7,338 bases of DNA, taken from contig CAIPNT010000147.1 of NCBI GenBank assembly GCA_903866485.1, positions 1 through 7,338 on the forward strand, read 5' to 3'. The translations under genes were made by a program, and so were the position numbers. How positions within the stretch are numbered: the first letter of the stretch is position 1; every line of letters starts with the position of its first letter. Positions 1 to 5,681 of this stretch are shown piece by piece. The notes beneath the pieces were generated by a model. It did not search any database, had not been told where the DNA came from, and saw only the letters and a program-made list of their open reading frames with translations. The DNA comes from an uncultured Micrococcales bacterium. Its GTDB lineage: Bacteria > Actinomycetota > Actinomycetes > Actinomycetales > Microbacteriaceae.

Positions 1-756
1 GAACAAGTGCTCCCAAAGCATTGGACCACCGTTGGCTGGGTCGAAGATGTGCGCACCGAAACGTCGGTCTGCGCCAAGGGCAAACAGCGCCGCGGCGAGA
101 GGAGGGAAACACATGATTACCAAGATTGAGGTAACCAAGGTATTCCAGGTGAAGATTGGCAAACGCCACATGGTCATACCAGGGGCACGCATGGTCAAAA
201 CGGTAGTGATGAAGTTGACGCCACCCATGATGGTACCGAAACCGCTCAGGGCTAGACCGAAGACCCATAGGTCACCGCCCAGGCCTGGTGAGAATGTGGT
301 GTTTGAAAGAGGAGCATAGGCGAACCAACCGAAGCTTGCTGCACCCTGTGGAGTGAAGAAACCGGCAACTGCCACGAATGAACCGAAGAAGTAGAACCAG
401 TAAGCAATCGCGTTCAAACGTGGGAAGGCTACGTCTGGTGCGCCGATCTGAACTGGCATCAGGATGTTAGCGAATGCGGCGAACAACGGAGTCGCAAACA
501 TAAGCAACATGATGGTGCCGTGCATGGTGAACAACTGGTTGTACTGCTCTTTGGTGGCAACGATGGTTAGCCCAGGAGCCGAAAGCTGTGCGCGGATGAC
601 CAAAGCCATCACACCACCAACCAAGAAATAAAGGAATGAGGTAATCAGGTCTAGGTAACCGATCTTTTTGTGGTCGGTGGTAGTAATCCAGTCGACCAGG
701 ATTTGACCCTTGGTCTTCTTGGCAGTGCCTACGTTTGACTTAGTTGCAGTAGCCAT
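1..756 (-). CDS. ctaD: Cytochrome c oxidase subunit I (aa3-type), N-terminal 252 residues, cut by window edge
   Basis: This is the catalytic heme-copper subunit of the membrane-bound terminal oxidase, which reduces O2 to water and pumps protons. I translated the minus strand from the ATG at 754-756; the frame stays open to base 1. Visible family features are R54 in VIRAQL, the low-spin heme a ligand H79 in FTMHGT, and the D-channel entrance in [11 protein letters not shown] with D108, N115 and N97 at the positions expected from the family. At least five hydrophobic segments can be seen, roughly 35-57, 75-99, 114-134, 162-186 and 203-228. The reading ends at WEHLF, just where the family continues with WFFGHPEVY, so the glutamate, CuB histidines and heme a3 ligand lie outside the window. 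The gene starts 6 nt after the ctaC stop, and its likely ribosome site GAGG lies in the end of ctaC about 10 nt before the ATG, so the two are co-transcribed. Identity is nearly certain. Confidence 0.96.
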   Translation of the reverse strand, partial: MATATKSNVGTAKKTKGQILVDWITTTDHKKIGYLDLITSFLYFLVGGVMALVIRAQLSAPGLTIVATKEQYNQLFTMHGTIMLLMFATPLFAAFANILMPVQIGAPDVAFPRLNAIAYWFYFFGSFVAVAGFFTPQGAASFGWFAYAPLSNTTFSPGLGGDLWVFGLALSGFGTIMGGVNFITTVLTMRAPGMTMWRLPIFTWNTLVTSILVIMCFPPLAAALFALGADRRFGAHIFDPANGGPMLWEHLF

Positions 757-762
757 TTTTCG

Positions 763-1617
763 TTAGCCTCGGATTTCTGGGTTGTCGCCTGGAAGGTTCG
801 CGTTGCGAGAGTATGACGTTGACAGCTGACCAACGTTGCCGGCGGCAGCAAGCTGGGCCATGTGAGCGTTGTAGTCGGCCTGGCTAACCACCTTGACGTT
901 GAACAACATCATCGAGTGGAACTCGCCACAAAGTTCGGCACACTTGCCCTTGTAAGTGCCGATCTTTTCAGGTGTGAAGTAAATGTGGTTCCAGCGACCA
1001 GGGAAAACGTCCTTCTTGTAGAGGAAGTCGATGACCCAGAATGAGTGGATTACGTCGCGAGAGGTTAGGTCTAGCTCAACGGTCTTGTTGACTGGCAACC
1101 AAAGCACCGGAAGCGAAGCCTCGCTGCCCTTCTGGCCTTCAAACTGCGACTGGATGCCCGAGTCGTAAACGTTTGCGTTGGTGTAGTTGAAGTCCCAGCT
1201 CCACTGCTTGCCAACTACCTGCACGGTTACGTCAGGGTTTACGGTTGGCTGCTCGATGGCCTGGATGTCTTTAGCTGTGAACGCAAAGAAACCAATCACA
1301 AGAATCAGCGGAACGATCGTGAACAGGGTCTCGATTGGGTTGTTATAGCGAAGTTGAGCCGGAATTCCGGTCTCCCCCTTGCGGCGACGGTAAACCACAA
1401 TCGCCCAGGCCATTAGGCCCCAAGAGATAACACCAACTGCCCACAAAACGATCCAGCTGGTAGTCCAGAGACCGGTGATCATATCGGTGTGGTTAGTAAT
1501 GCCAGGAGTACCCGGCAAGAAGCCACGTTGCTCTTCTGTGCTACATCCGGTTAGGAGTAGTGACAGAGAAGCAATTGCAGGCACTGCGGCCCACTTCAAT
1601 CCACGCTTAGAAAGCAC
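763..1617 (-). CDS. ctaC: Cytochrome c oxidase subunit II, lipoprotein-type, with CuA centre
   Basis: Subunit II accepts electrons at its binuclear CuA site on the outer face of the membrane and passes them to subunit I. The 284 residues begin with a positively charged signal and the lipobox LLTGC, giving a lipidated C25 after cleavage. Two membrane helices follow at about 54-76 and 96-114. The outer cupredoxin domain carries the aromatic patch KQWSWDFNY (137-145) and all CuA ligands: H191 in VIHSF, then C226, E228, C230, H234 and M237 in CAELCGEFHSMM. No heme c motif (CxxCH) is present. The start codon is GTG (1615-1617), with GAAGGG about 6 nt upstream as ribosome site. Length is usual for actinobacterial CtaC. 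ctaD follows 6 nt after the stop. A terminator lies between this gene and the upstream erpA, so ctaC probably has its own promoter. Confidence 0.96.
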   Translation of the reverse strand: MLSKRGLKWAAVPAIASLSLLLTGCSTEEQRGFLPGTPGITNHTDMITGLWTTSWIVLWAVGVISWGLMAWAIVVYRRRKGETGIPAQLRYNNPIETLFTIVPLILVIGFFAFTAKDIQAIEQPTVNPDVTVQVVGKQWSWDFNYTNANVYDSGIQSQFEGQKGSEASLPVLWLPVNKTVELDLTSRDVIHSFWVIDFLYKKDVFPGRWNHIYFTPEKIGTYKGKCAELCGEFHSMMLFNVKVVSQADYNAHMAQLAAAGNVGQLSTSYSRNANLPGDNPEIRG

Positions 1618-1652
1618 AATCGACCCTTCGAATATCGAATCGTTACCTGTTT

Positions 1653-1658
1653 AGTCTA
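1653..1658 (-). promoter_or_regulatory. Candidate -10 element of the ctaC-ctaD promoter
   Basis: The minus strand reads TAGACT here, matching TATAAT at four of six positions including the key TA...T. A start about 7 nt downstream would give a leader near 29 nt that contains the GAAGGG ribosome site. I see no convincing -35 hexamer at 16-18 nt. The same TAGACT hexamer precedes the erpA gene. This is a pattern match only. Confidence 0.35.
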
Positions 1659-1677
1659 CGCCTCGAGCAACGCCAAG

Positions 1678-1706
1678 TTGCCCAAAAACGCGCCATTTTT
1701 GGGCAA
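1678..1706. repeat. Perfect 11-bp inverted repeat upstream of ctaC
   Basis: TTGCCCAAAAA (1678-1688) and TTTTTGGGCAA (1696-1706) are exact reverse complements separated by 7 nt. The repeat lies between the erpA terminator and the candidate ctaC -10 element, in the -30 to -55 region of that promoter. It has no T-run after it on either strand, and the inner stem is only A-T pairs, so it is a poor intrinsic terminator. An operator for the oxidase operon is the more attractive reading, but no regulator family is recognised. Confidence 0.6.
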
Positions 1707-1714
1707 ATCCGGTT

Positions 1715-1749
1715 AAAAAAAGTTCGACCCGCTAGTTGGCGGGTCGAAC
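1715..1749 (-). terminator. Rho-independent terminator after the erpA-like gene
   Basis: Read on the minus strand, GTTCGACCCGC and GCGGGTCGAAC form a perfect 11-bp GC-rich stem with a 6-nt loop, followed at once by seven T residues (plus-strand A run 1715-1721). It begins 15 nt beyond the erpA-like stop codon and about 100 nt before the ctaC start. It should end the dipeptidase-erpA transcript and separate it from ctaC-ctaD. Plus-strand use is unlikely because no comparable T-run follows on that side. Confidence 0.93.
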
Positions 1750-1764
1750 CTGAGACTTTGTGGT

Positions 1765-2106
1765 TTAGCTGAAAGAGTCACCGCAGGCGCAAGAGCCGGC
1801 TGCGTTTGGGTTGTCGATGGTGAAACCCTGCTTCTGGATGGTGTCTTCAAAGTCGATTGACGCACCATCTAGGTAAGGGACACTCATCTTGTCGACCACT
1901 ACCTCGACGCCAGAGAAGTCTTTGACCACGTCGCTGTCTTCAAGCTGCTCGTCGAAATAGAGCTGATAGATCAAGCCCGAGCAGCCACCAGGCTGAACGG
2001 CAACGCGAAGGCGAAGGTCGTCACGACCCTCGGCCGAAATTAGAGCGCGAACCTTGTTTTGCGCTTGTTCGGTGAGTTCAACACCGTGAGTCATAGTGTC
2101 AGTCAT
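1765..2106 (-). CDS. erpA: A-type iron-sulfur cluster carrier/insertion protein (HesB/IscA/ErpA family)
   Basis: Small cytoplasmic protein that holds an Fe-S cluster and hands it to apo-enzymes. With the start chosen here it is 113 residues, typical for the family. The three cluster-binding cysteines are present: C42 in QPGGCSGLIY, and C106 and C108 in the C-terminal GSCACGDSF. The reading frame stays open to an ATG at 2134-2136, but that codon has no ribosome site and sits about 3 nt after the candidate -10 TAGACT. The internal ATG at 2104-2106 has GGAG 5 nt upstream and is preferred. The gene follows the dipeptidase stop by 46 nt and ends at a strong terminator. Neighbouring cytochrome oxidase has no Fe-S cluster, so the link to respiration is indirect; bc1 and dehydrogenase clusters are possible clients. 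ErpA as opposed to IscA or SufA cannot be decided from sequence alone. Confidence 0.93.
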   Translation of the reverse strand: MTDTMTHGVELTEQAQNKVRALISAEGRDDLRLRVAVQPGGCSGLIYQLYFDEQLEDSDVVKDFSGVEVVVDKMSVPYLDGASIDFEDTIQKQGFTIDNPNAAGSCACGDSFS

Positions 2107-2139
2107 TTTTGCTCCATTCGCTGGCTTGATAGCCATATA

Positions 2140-2145
2140 AGTCTA
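2140..2145 (-). promoter_or_regulatory. Candidate internal -10 element for the erpA-like gene
   Basis: The minus strand reads TAGACT (TATAAT at four of six), just after the dipeptidase stop codon. A transcript starting about 7 nt downstream would have a leader near 27 nt with the GGAG site and the ATG at 2104-2106, and would leave out the farther ATG at 2134-2136. TATATG, 4 nt on, is another possible hexamer. No good -35 is seen. The gene may also be read from the dipeptidase promoter. Confidence 0.3.
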
Positions 2146-2152
2146 AAACAGG

Positions 2153-3556
2153 TTAGATCGAGATTGCATTCCCGCCGAGCAGCATCAAAGCCTCGGCCAG
2201 CATGGTCTTTTTGAGCGACTCGAGATGCACTGACTCGTTTGGGCTGTGGGCCCTTGAGTCTGGGTCTTCGACACCGGTGACTAAGATCTGGGCATCGGGA
2301 AACACCTCGGTTAGGTCGGCAATGAACGGAATTGAACCACCGACACCAATGTCAACCGCGGTTTCTTGCCACGCGGTCTTCAGTGCGGTGCGAGCAAGCT
2401 CAGCAGCCCAGCCACTGTCATCCACGTTGAATGGTTTGCCCAACTCGATCTCACCAAAACTGAGCTTGGCGCCAAATGGAACGTGCTGCTCGAAGTGGCT
2501 GCGCAGGGCTGCCAGCGCATCCTCGGGCTTCTGACCAGGTGCAATGCGCATCGAGATCTTTGACTTCACCGTTGGCAACATGGTGTTTGACGACAGTGCG
2601 ACGCTCATGGCGTCAATGCCGATCACCGTGATCGACGGCTGGTTCCAAATGCGATCAAGGATGGTGCCGTTGCCGATTTGCTGCACCCCATCAAGCAAAC
2701 CCGAATCGCGCCGAAGGTCGGCGTCGCTATAGTCAAGCGGCGCGGCCTTTCCACGGTGCAAACCGGCGACGGCAACGCTGCCCGCTTCATCGTGCAGGGT
2801 GGCCAGCAAGCGGATCGTCGCAGTCATGGCGTCTGGCACCGCTCCCCCATACATGCCAGAGTGCAAAGCGTGGTCGAGGGTTTGCACCTCGATCACCTGC
2901 GAAACCAGGCCGCGCAAGGTAGCCGTGAGTGCCGGAACCGTCTCAGACCAGTTGCCCGAGTCGGCTACCACGATGCAGTCGGCCTTGAGAATGTCTTGGT
3001 TTTGCTCGAGAAAAGGCCTAAAGGTTGGCGAACCAGCCTCTTCTTCACCCTCGATAAACACGCTGATGCCGACCTCGAAGTCTTTGCCGAGCACCTCGAC
3101 CAGGGTGCGAATGGCGCTCAGGTGTGAAACGATGCCGGCCTTATCGTCTGCCGCACCGCGGCCATACATGCGACCGTCTTTGATGGTCGGCTCGAATGGC
3201 GAGGTCTGCCAAACGCCTTCATCTCCCGGTGGCTGCACGTCGTGGTGGGCATAGAGCAAAATCTGAGGCCTGCCGTTGCGGGCAGCTCGACGAGCAACAA
3301 TTGCTGGTGAGCCAGGTTTGCCATCGATTGCCGCCCTGCGCACCTCGACAAGCTCAAAAACTCCCGTTTCGCGCAACAGTTCAGCGATGGTTTCGGCGCT
3401 CAGCTCGAGATTGTTGGCATCAAAGGCCTCCCAGGCGATTCCAGGGATGCGCACCAAGCGAGCCAACTCATCTGTGGCGGCTTCAAAATTGTCGCTCACA
3501 AACTGGGTGGCAAGCGAAACGTGGTTTGGGTCAAGCGAAATCTTCGAAGGCGTCAT
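2153..3556 (-). CDS. M20-family zinc metallopeptidase, probable dipeptidase
   Basis: Cytoplasmic di-zinc aminoacyl hydrolase, likely cutting dipeptides; exact substrate cannot be read from sequence. The 467 residues show the full M20 set: H104 and D106 in YAHHDVQP, bridging D137 in GRGAADDKAG, catalytic E172 with metal ligand E173 in EGEEEAGS, D199 in VADSGN, lid-domain H232 in HSGMYGG, and H437 in SRAHSPNES. The lid (dimerisation) domain is roughly 210-375. There is no signal peptide. The ATG at 3554-3556 is the first possible start because an in-frame TAG lies 12 nt upstream. It has no ribosome site, and -10-like TAGATT ends 6 nt before it, so the mRNA may be leaderless. It is divergent from the DUF3043 gene and followed by erpA after 46 nt. 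Carnosinase-like, succinyl-diaminopimelate desuccinylase-like or deacetylase activity are alternatives; overall pattern favours the actinobacterial dipeptidase group. Confidence 0.92.
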   Translation of the reverse strand: MTPSKISLDPNHVSLATQFVSDNFEAATDELARLVRIPGIAWEAFDANNLELSAETIAELLRETGVFELVEVRRAAIDGKPGSPAIVARRAARNGRPQILLYAHHDVQPPGDEGVWQTSPFEPTIKDGRMYGRGAADDKAGIVSHLSAIRTLVEVLGKDFEVGISVFIEGEEEAGSPTFRPFLEQNQDILKADCIVVADSGNWSETVPALTATLRGLVSQVIEVQTLDHALHSGMYGGAVPDAMTATIRLLATLHDEAGSVAVAGLHRGKAAPLDYSDADLRRDSGLLDGVQQIGNGTILDRIWNQPSITVIGIDAMSVALSSNTMLPTVKSKISMRIAPGQKPEDALAALRSHFEQHVPFGAKLSFGEIELGKPFNVDDSGWAAELARTALKTAWQETAVDIGVGGSIPFIADLTEVFPDAQILVTGVEDPDSRAHSPNESVHLESLKKTMLAEALMLLGGNAISI

Positions 3557-3562
3557 GAGAGT

Positions 3563-3570
3563 AATCTATA
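3563..3570 (-). promoter_or_regulatory. Candidate -10 region of the dipeptidase promoter (leaderless)
   Basis: The minus strand reads TATAGATT across these bases, holding two overlapping hexamers, TATAGA and TAGATT. TTGTTC lies 18 nt upstream of TATAGA as a possible -35. TAGATT ends 6 nt before the dipeptidase ATG, which puts the expected transcription start at the A of the ATG. No ribosome site exists in the gap, which fits leaderless translation, common in actinobacteria. Confidence 0.5.
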
Positions 3571-3572
3571 AG
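3567..3572 (+). promoter_or_regulatory. Candidate -10 element of the DUF3043 gene promoter
   Basis: The plus strand reads TATAAG, five of six to TATAAT. The expected start near 3579 leaves a short leader containing the GAGG ribosome site at 3586-3589. It overlaps the opposite-strand -10 of the dipeptidase by four bases, so the two promoters share one melting site. The -35 region (TTCGAA at 18 nt) is weak. Confidence 0.5.
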
Positions 3573-3595
3573 TCCAATCTCTACTGAGGAACAAT

Positions 3596-4132
3596 ATGAG
3601 CGAAAACACTCCGTCAAACGGCAAGGGTCGCCCGACTCCTGCTCGCAAACAGCAAGAAGCGGCGCGTCGCAAGCCAGTGGTTGGCGACAAGTCTCCAGAC
3701 GCCGTCAAGGCTGCTCGTGCACAGGCTGCCGCAGAACGTCGCAAAGCTCGAGAGGGAATGATGCGAGGCGAAGAGCGCTATCTGACCGCTCGCGACAAGG
3801 GCCCGCAGCGCCGTCTGGCACGCGATGTGGTTGACTCACGCTTCACTGCCGGACAGCTAGTGATGCCTGCCCTATTTGTCATGATTATCTTGACATACAG
3901 CGGCAACCAGGCCATCGAAGTGGTCACCCTGCTAGTGATGTGGCTGCTATTTTTTGTGATTGCGGTAGACGCGTTCTTCATTGGCCGTCGCGTTCAGCGC
4001 GTGGTCGAGGCCAAGTATGGCGCTGGCAAGCTTGAAAAGGGCGTTCGCTGGTATGCGGCCATGCGTTCGATTCAGATGCGTCCGATGCGCTTGCCAAAGC
4101 CTCAGGTGAAACGCGGCGAACAGGTCGGCTAG
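3596..4132 (+). CDS. DUF3043 family membrane protein of unknown function
   Basis: I recognise the actinobacterial DUF3043 family by the N-terminal GKGRPTPARK stretch and the conserved GEERYLTARDKGPQRRLARDVVDSR block (split here: residues 58-82). No function is known for the family to my knowledge. The 178 residues divide into a strongly basic, Ala/Lys/Arg-rich and probably disordered or helical N-terminal part (1-80), two closely spaced membrane helices (about 86-102 and 106-128) with a very short turn between them, and a basic C-terminal tail. Both termini should lie in the cytoplasm by the positive-inside rule. The ATG at 3596-3598 has GAGG 6 nt upstream. It is divergent from the dipeptidase, from a shared promoter region, and convergent with pyrD with a single base between stops. 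The basic tail could bind RNA, DNA or lipid headgroups, but nothing in the sequence shows this. Confidence 0.88.
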   Translation: MSENTPSNGKGRPTPARKQQEAARRKPVVGDKSPDAVKAARAQAAAERRKAREGMMRGEERYLTARDKGPQRRLARDVVDSRFTAGQLVMPALFVMIILTYSGNQAIEVVTLLVMWLLFFVIAVDAFFIGRRVQRVVEAKYGAGKLEKGVRWYAAMRSIQMRPMRLPKPQVKRGEQVG

Positions 4133-4133
4133 A

Positions 4134-5156
4134 TTATCGGGTCAGCTCGCGATTGATCGCTCTGGCCCACAACGGACCGAAGAAAATAAAGCCACTGTAA
4201 CCCTGAACCAAGGTTGCTCCGGCCGCCAACCGTTCTGCAGCCTCGGATCCGGTTTCGATGCCGCCAACCGAGATGATTGCCGCCTTGCCATCGAGTCGCG
4301 AGTGCAATAGCGCCAAAACCTCTTTAGAGCGTTGCTTTAGCGGCGCACCCGAGAGCCCTCCGGCGCCGATCGCGGTGACCTTGTCTGGGTCGGCGAGCAG
4401 ATTTTCGCGCGAAATGGTGGTGTTAGTGGCTATCACGCCTGCGAGCCCAAGTTCTAGCGCCAAATCGGCAACTGCTAGAACATCTTCATCGGCGAGGTCA
4501 GGGGCAATTTTTACCAGGATTGGCTTGCCAGCCGACTCGCCCTGAACCGCTACAAGAATTGGTCGAAGTGACTCGACCGACTGCAGTGAACGCAGACCCG
4601 GAGTGTTTGGTGATGACACATTAACGGCGATATAGTCGGCCAGTGGTGCCAGCAGGCGCGCGCTTGTTCGATAGTCATCGACTGCGCTTTCGACCTCGAC
4701 AACTCGAGACTTGCCGATATTTACTCCGATTACCGGCAGTTTGCTGCCGTGACGCTCGCGTAGTTTGGCAAGCCGCGCGGCAACCACCTCGGCGCCCTGG
4801 TTGTTGAAGCCCATCCGGTTAATCAGTGCGCGATCAGAAACCAGACGAAAAAGTCGAGGCTTGTCATTTCCAGACTGGGCTATCGCGGTGACGGTGCCCA
4901 CTTCGACGTGAGAAAAGCCAATGTCGCCGAGGGCCTTGATGGCGACGGCATTTTTGTCAAAACCGGCCGCGACACCAAACGGAGCGTCGAAGTGCAAACC
5001 GAAGGCCTGCACCGCTCCCCTGCCAGTTGGCTTCAAGCGGGCAAATTTGGTGACACCGAGGGCGCCGGCGACTCGAATCGCGGTCATGCCGATGTGGTGC
5101 GCCAATTCGGCATCCATGCGGGCGAAGAAAACCCTAAAAATAAAGCGATAAAGCAT
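4134..5156 (-). CDS. pyrD: Dihydroorotate dehydrogenase (quinone), class 2
   Basis: FMN enzyme oxidising dihydroorotate to orotate in de novo pyrimidine synthesis and passing electrons to membrane quinone. With the ATG at 5154-5156 it has 340 residues, normal for class 2. The N-terminal amphipathic segment LYRFIFRVFFARMDAELAHH is the membrane and quinone docking part that defines class 2. Other motifs are AAGFDKNA (K68), NRMGFNNQG (113-121), the catalytic loop NVSSPNTPGLRSLQ with the serine pair at 181-182, K216 in LVKIAPD, N245 in ATNTT, and the FMN phosphate loops GGLSG (266-270), SVGGI (296-300) and QGYSGF (318-323). An in-frame start at 5253-5255 would add 33 residues overlapping nrdR and unlike the family, so I reject it. 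The gene starts 5 nt after the nrdR stop. GAGGA lies 12 nt upstream of the ATG, longer than usual spacing, so translation may be coupled to nrdR. Confidence 0.96.
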   Translation of the reverse strand: MLYRFIFRVFFARMDAELAHHIGMTAIRVAGALGVTKFARLKPTGRGAVQAFGLHFDAPFGVAAGFDKNAVAIKALGDIGFSHVEVGTVTAIAQSGNDKPRLFRLVSDRALINRMGFNNQGAEVVAARLAKLRERHGSKLPVIGVNIGKSRVVEVESAVDDYRTSARLLAPLADYIAVNVSSPNTPGLRSLQSVESLRPILVAVQGESAGKPILVKIAPDLADEDVLAVADLALELGLAGVIATNTTISRENLLADPDKVTAIGAGGLSGAPLKQRSKEVLALLHSRLDGKAAIISVGGIETGSEAAERLAAGATLVQGYSGFIFFGPLWARAINRELTR

Positions 5157-5161
5157 GAAGA

Positions 5162-5644
5162 CTAGTTTTCCTCTGCGTTTTGCGGCTGCTCGGTCTGGCC
5201 ACGGTTTTCTTTCAAAACATTGATGGCGGCCTCGAAGTCTTCGAGGGTTTCCCAACCCTGATAAACTCTGGCAAAGCGCATGAACGCCACCTCGTCTAGC
5301 TGTCGCAAAGGTTCGAGAGTTGCCAAACCAACCTCAAAGGCGTCAATTTGAGCAACACCGCTGGCTCGGATGGTTTCTTCAACATTTTGCGCGAGAAGGG
5401 CTAGATCGGCATCAGAAACCGGGCGGCCCTGACACGCCTTGCGAACACCGCCGACGATTTTGTCACGACGAAATGGCTCGGTAACGCCGCTGCGCTTGAC
5501 CACCAAAAGACTGGCGGTTTCGGTTGTGCTAAAGCGCATGTTGCACTCTGGGCACTGGCGTCGACGGCGAATTGAGGCACCATCATCCGAGGTTCTCGAA
5601 TCGGTTACGCGTGAATCTGGATAACGGCAAAATGGACAGTGCAT
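5162..5644 (-). CDS. nrdR: Transcriptional repressor NrdR
   Basis: Zinc-ribbon and ATP-cone regulator that senses ATP/dATP and represses ribonucleotide reductase genes. The 160 residues begin MHCPFC; C3, C6, C31 and C34 form the zinc ribbon, with a basic RRRR run (26-29 region) between the pairs. The ATP-cone follows from about 46 to 136, with [16 protein letters not shown] at its start and the [11 protein letters not shown] end motif. The last 20 residues are Glu/Gln/Asn-rich and look variable. The ATG at 5642-5644 has a very strong ribosome site, GGGAGGAG, 7 nt upstream. The gene lies 37 nt after hisD and 5 nt before pyrD, probably one operon. No nrd gene is in the window, and I could not find a convincing NrdR box here, so autoregulation is not supported by what I see. 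Confidence 0.96.
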   Translation of the reverse strand: MHCPFCRYPDSRVTDSRTSDDGASIRRRRQCPECNMRFSTTETASLLVVKRSGVTEPFRRDKIVGGVRKACQGRPVSDADLALLAQNVEETIRASGVAQIDAFEVGLATLEPLRQLDEVAFMRFARVYQGWETLEDFEAAINVLKENRGQTEQPQNAEEN

Positions 5645-5681
5645 GCGGCCGCTCCTCCCTGAGTTTTAGACAGAACTAACC

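Noticed and set aside
32..319. A 95-codon plus-strand frame opposite ctaD
   Set aside because: The minus strand here encodes well-conserved CtaD sequence; the plus-strand product has no recognisable features.
1618..1764. A small RNA gene in the 147-bp gap between ctaC and erpA
   Set aside because: The two hairpins there are explained by a minus-strand terminator and a promoter-region palindrome; no separate promoter and terminator pair for an RNA could be made out.
2202..3254. Several long open frames on the plus strand opposite the dipeptidase (up to about 150 codons)
   Set aside because: They lie wholly inside a clear M20 gene with all catalytic motifs, overlap each other in different frames, lack ribosome sites and show no recognisable domain; they follow from codon bias of the real gene.
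5157..5255. A 33-residue N-terminal extension of pyrD from an upstream in-frame ATG
   Set aside because: It overlaps the end of nrdR, has an unlikely composition, and the normal class 2 N-terminus begins at the internal ATG at 5154-5156.
5641..5652. Adjoining SphI (GCATGC) and NotI (GCGGCCGC) sites, like a cloning linker or vector junction
   Set aside because: Sequence on both sides is continuous natural sequence: the sites fall on the nrdR start codon and the spacer after its ribosome site, and the flanking genes are intact and in an expected order.
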